Assembly: GCA_900547195.1 (NCBI GenBank)
Contig: URFQ01000067.1
Span: forward strand, 1-13,462
Source of the DNA: an uncultured Butyricicoccus sp.
GTDB taxonomy: Bacteria > Bacillota > Clostridia > Oscillospirales > Butyricicoccaceae
Direction: 5' to 3'
DNA length: 13,462 nt
The notes under the pieces were generated by a model, which saw nothing but the letters and a program-made list of their open reading frames with translations, did no database searches and was not told the origin of the DNA. Shown here in pieces: positions 13,095 to 13,462 of the stretch. The first letter of the stretch is position 1. Each line of letters begins with the position of its first letter. A program made the translations under genes and the position numbers.

Positions 13095-13462
13095 GGGGTT
13101 CCCTCCTCGGCGTTCGTTTCATTGGGACTAAAGTGATATTTTCTGGGTGGGCGCTTAAACAGGGTTCCAACCGGTTTGCCGGCCACGATGTCATAGAGGA
13201 TTTCCGGGGCATCGCCTTTGGTAATCAGCATAGAGATGCCGGCGTCCATGCACAGCTCGGCGGCGCCCAGCTTGGTCGCCATACCGCCCGTGCCGTTTGC
13301 CGAGCCCGGTCCGCCCGCAACCGCCCACAGCGACGCGTCAATCTTCTCCACGCGGTCGATGAGCTTGGCTTCCGGGTTATCGCGCGGGTTGGAGTTATAC
13401 AGGCCTTCGATGTCGGTGAAGATGACGAGCAAATCGGCCGCGCATACGCGCGCGACAACCGC
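13091..13462 (-). CDS. proB: Glutamate 5-kinase, C-terminal part (5' end outside window)
   Basis: Glutamate 5-kinase phosphorylates glutamate with ATP and commits it to proline; it is usually feedback-inhibited by proline. Only the last 123 residues are visible, and the frame is open to the right edge. They include the amino-acid-kinase blocks ADLLVIFTDIEGLYNSNPR and GTGGMATKLGAAELCMDAG, plus GKPVGTLF near the end of the kinase domain. After that only about 25 residues remain, so the PUA domain found at the C-terminus of E. coli ProB is missing, as in the short kinases of many Gram-positives. Its stop overlaps the proA start. Confidence 0.93.
   Translation of the reverse strand, partial: AVVARVCAADLLVIFTDIEGLYNSNPRDNPEAKLIDRVEKIDASLWAVAGGPGSANGTGGMATKLGAAELCMDAGISMLITKGDAPEILYDIVAGKPVGTLFKRPPRKYHFSPNETNAEEGTP

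Overview
The window looks like chromosomal DNA from a spore-forming, fairly GC-rich member of the Clostridia (Oscillospirales-like). The evidence is a SpoIVFA/SpoIVFB-type sporulation pair, a clostridial SepF, a DUF951 protein, a CarD-ispD-ispF block, strong Shine-Dalgarno (SD) sequences and tightly packed operons. The taxonomic placement is inferred from gene content and protein style, not from a marker gene. I see no insertion sequence, phage gene, CRISPR array, rRNA or intact tRNA. Almost every base belongs to a recognisable housekeeping or accessory-metabolic gene.

Left part (1-3214). The 3' half of glgB (glycogen branching enzyme) runs off the left edge. It converges on, and overlaps by 14 nt, a minus-strand three-repeat S1-domain RNA-binding protein. 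A divergent intergenic region of about 230 bp follows. A plus-strand pair, a DUF951 mini-protein overlapping a uridine phosphorylase, then ends at a clear intrinsic terminator.

Middle part (3215-6415, plus strand). A membrane-anchored M23/LytM protein overlaps by 4 nt a short M50 site-2 protease, the arrangement expected for SpoIVFA-SpoIVFB (the pro-sigma-K processing complex). Next come a CarD-type RNA polymerase-binding regulator, an intrinsic terminator, and the MEP-pathway genes ispD and ispF (4-nt overlap). A long bidirectional terminator closes this block.

Right part (6416-13462, minus strand, read right to left). proB (partial), proA and a CYTH-domain protein are joined by overlapping stop/start codons. 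A 294-bp gap carries a good sigma-A promoter and two inverted repeats. A probable second operon follows: putP (Na+/proline symporter), a membrane-anchored ComEC-like MBL hydrolase, a DUF3006 protein and lysA (diaminopimelate decarboxylase), ending in a terminator. sepF follows with its own promoter. Proline synthesis and proline uptake therefore lie side by side on the same strand.

No wholly new system stands out. The most notable points are the apparently catalytic-competent LytM domain in the SpoIVFA-like protein, the CBS-less minimal SpoIVFB, the terminator between carD and ispD that leaves no room for an ispD promoter, the CYTH enzyme coupled to proline biosynthesis, and the inverted repeats flanking the putP promoter.
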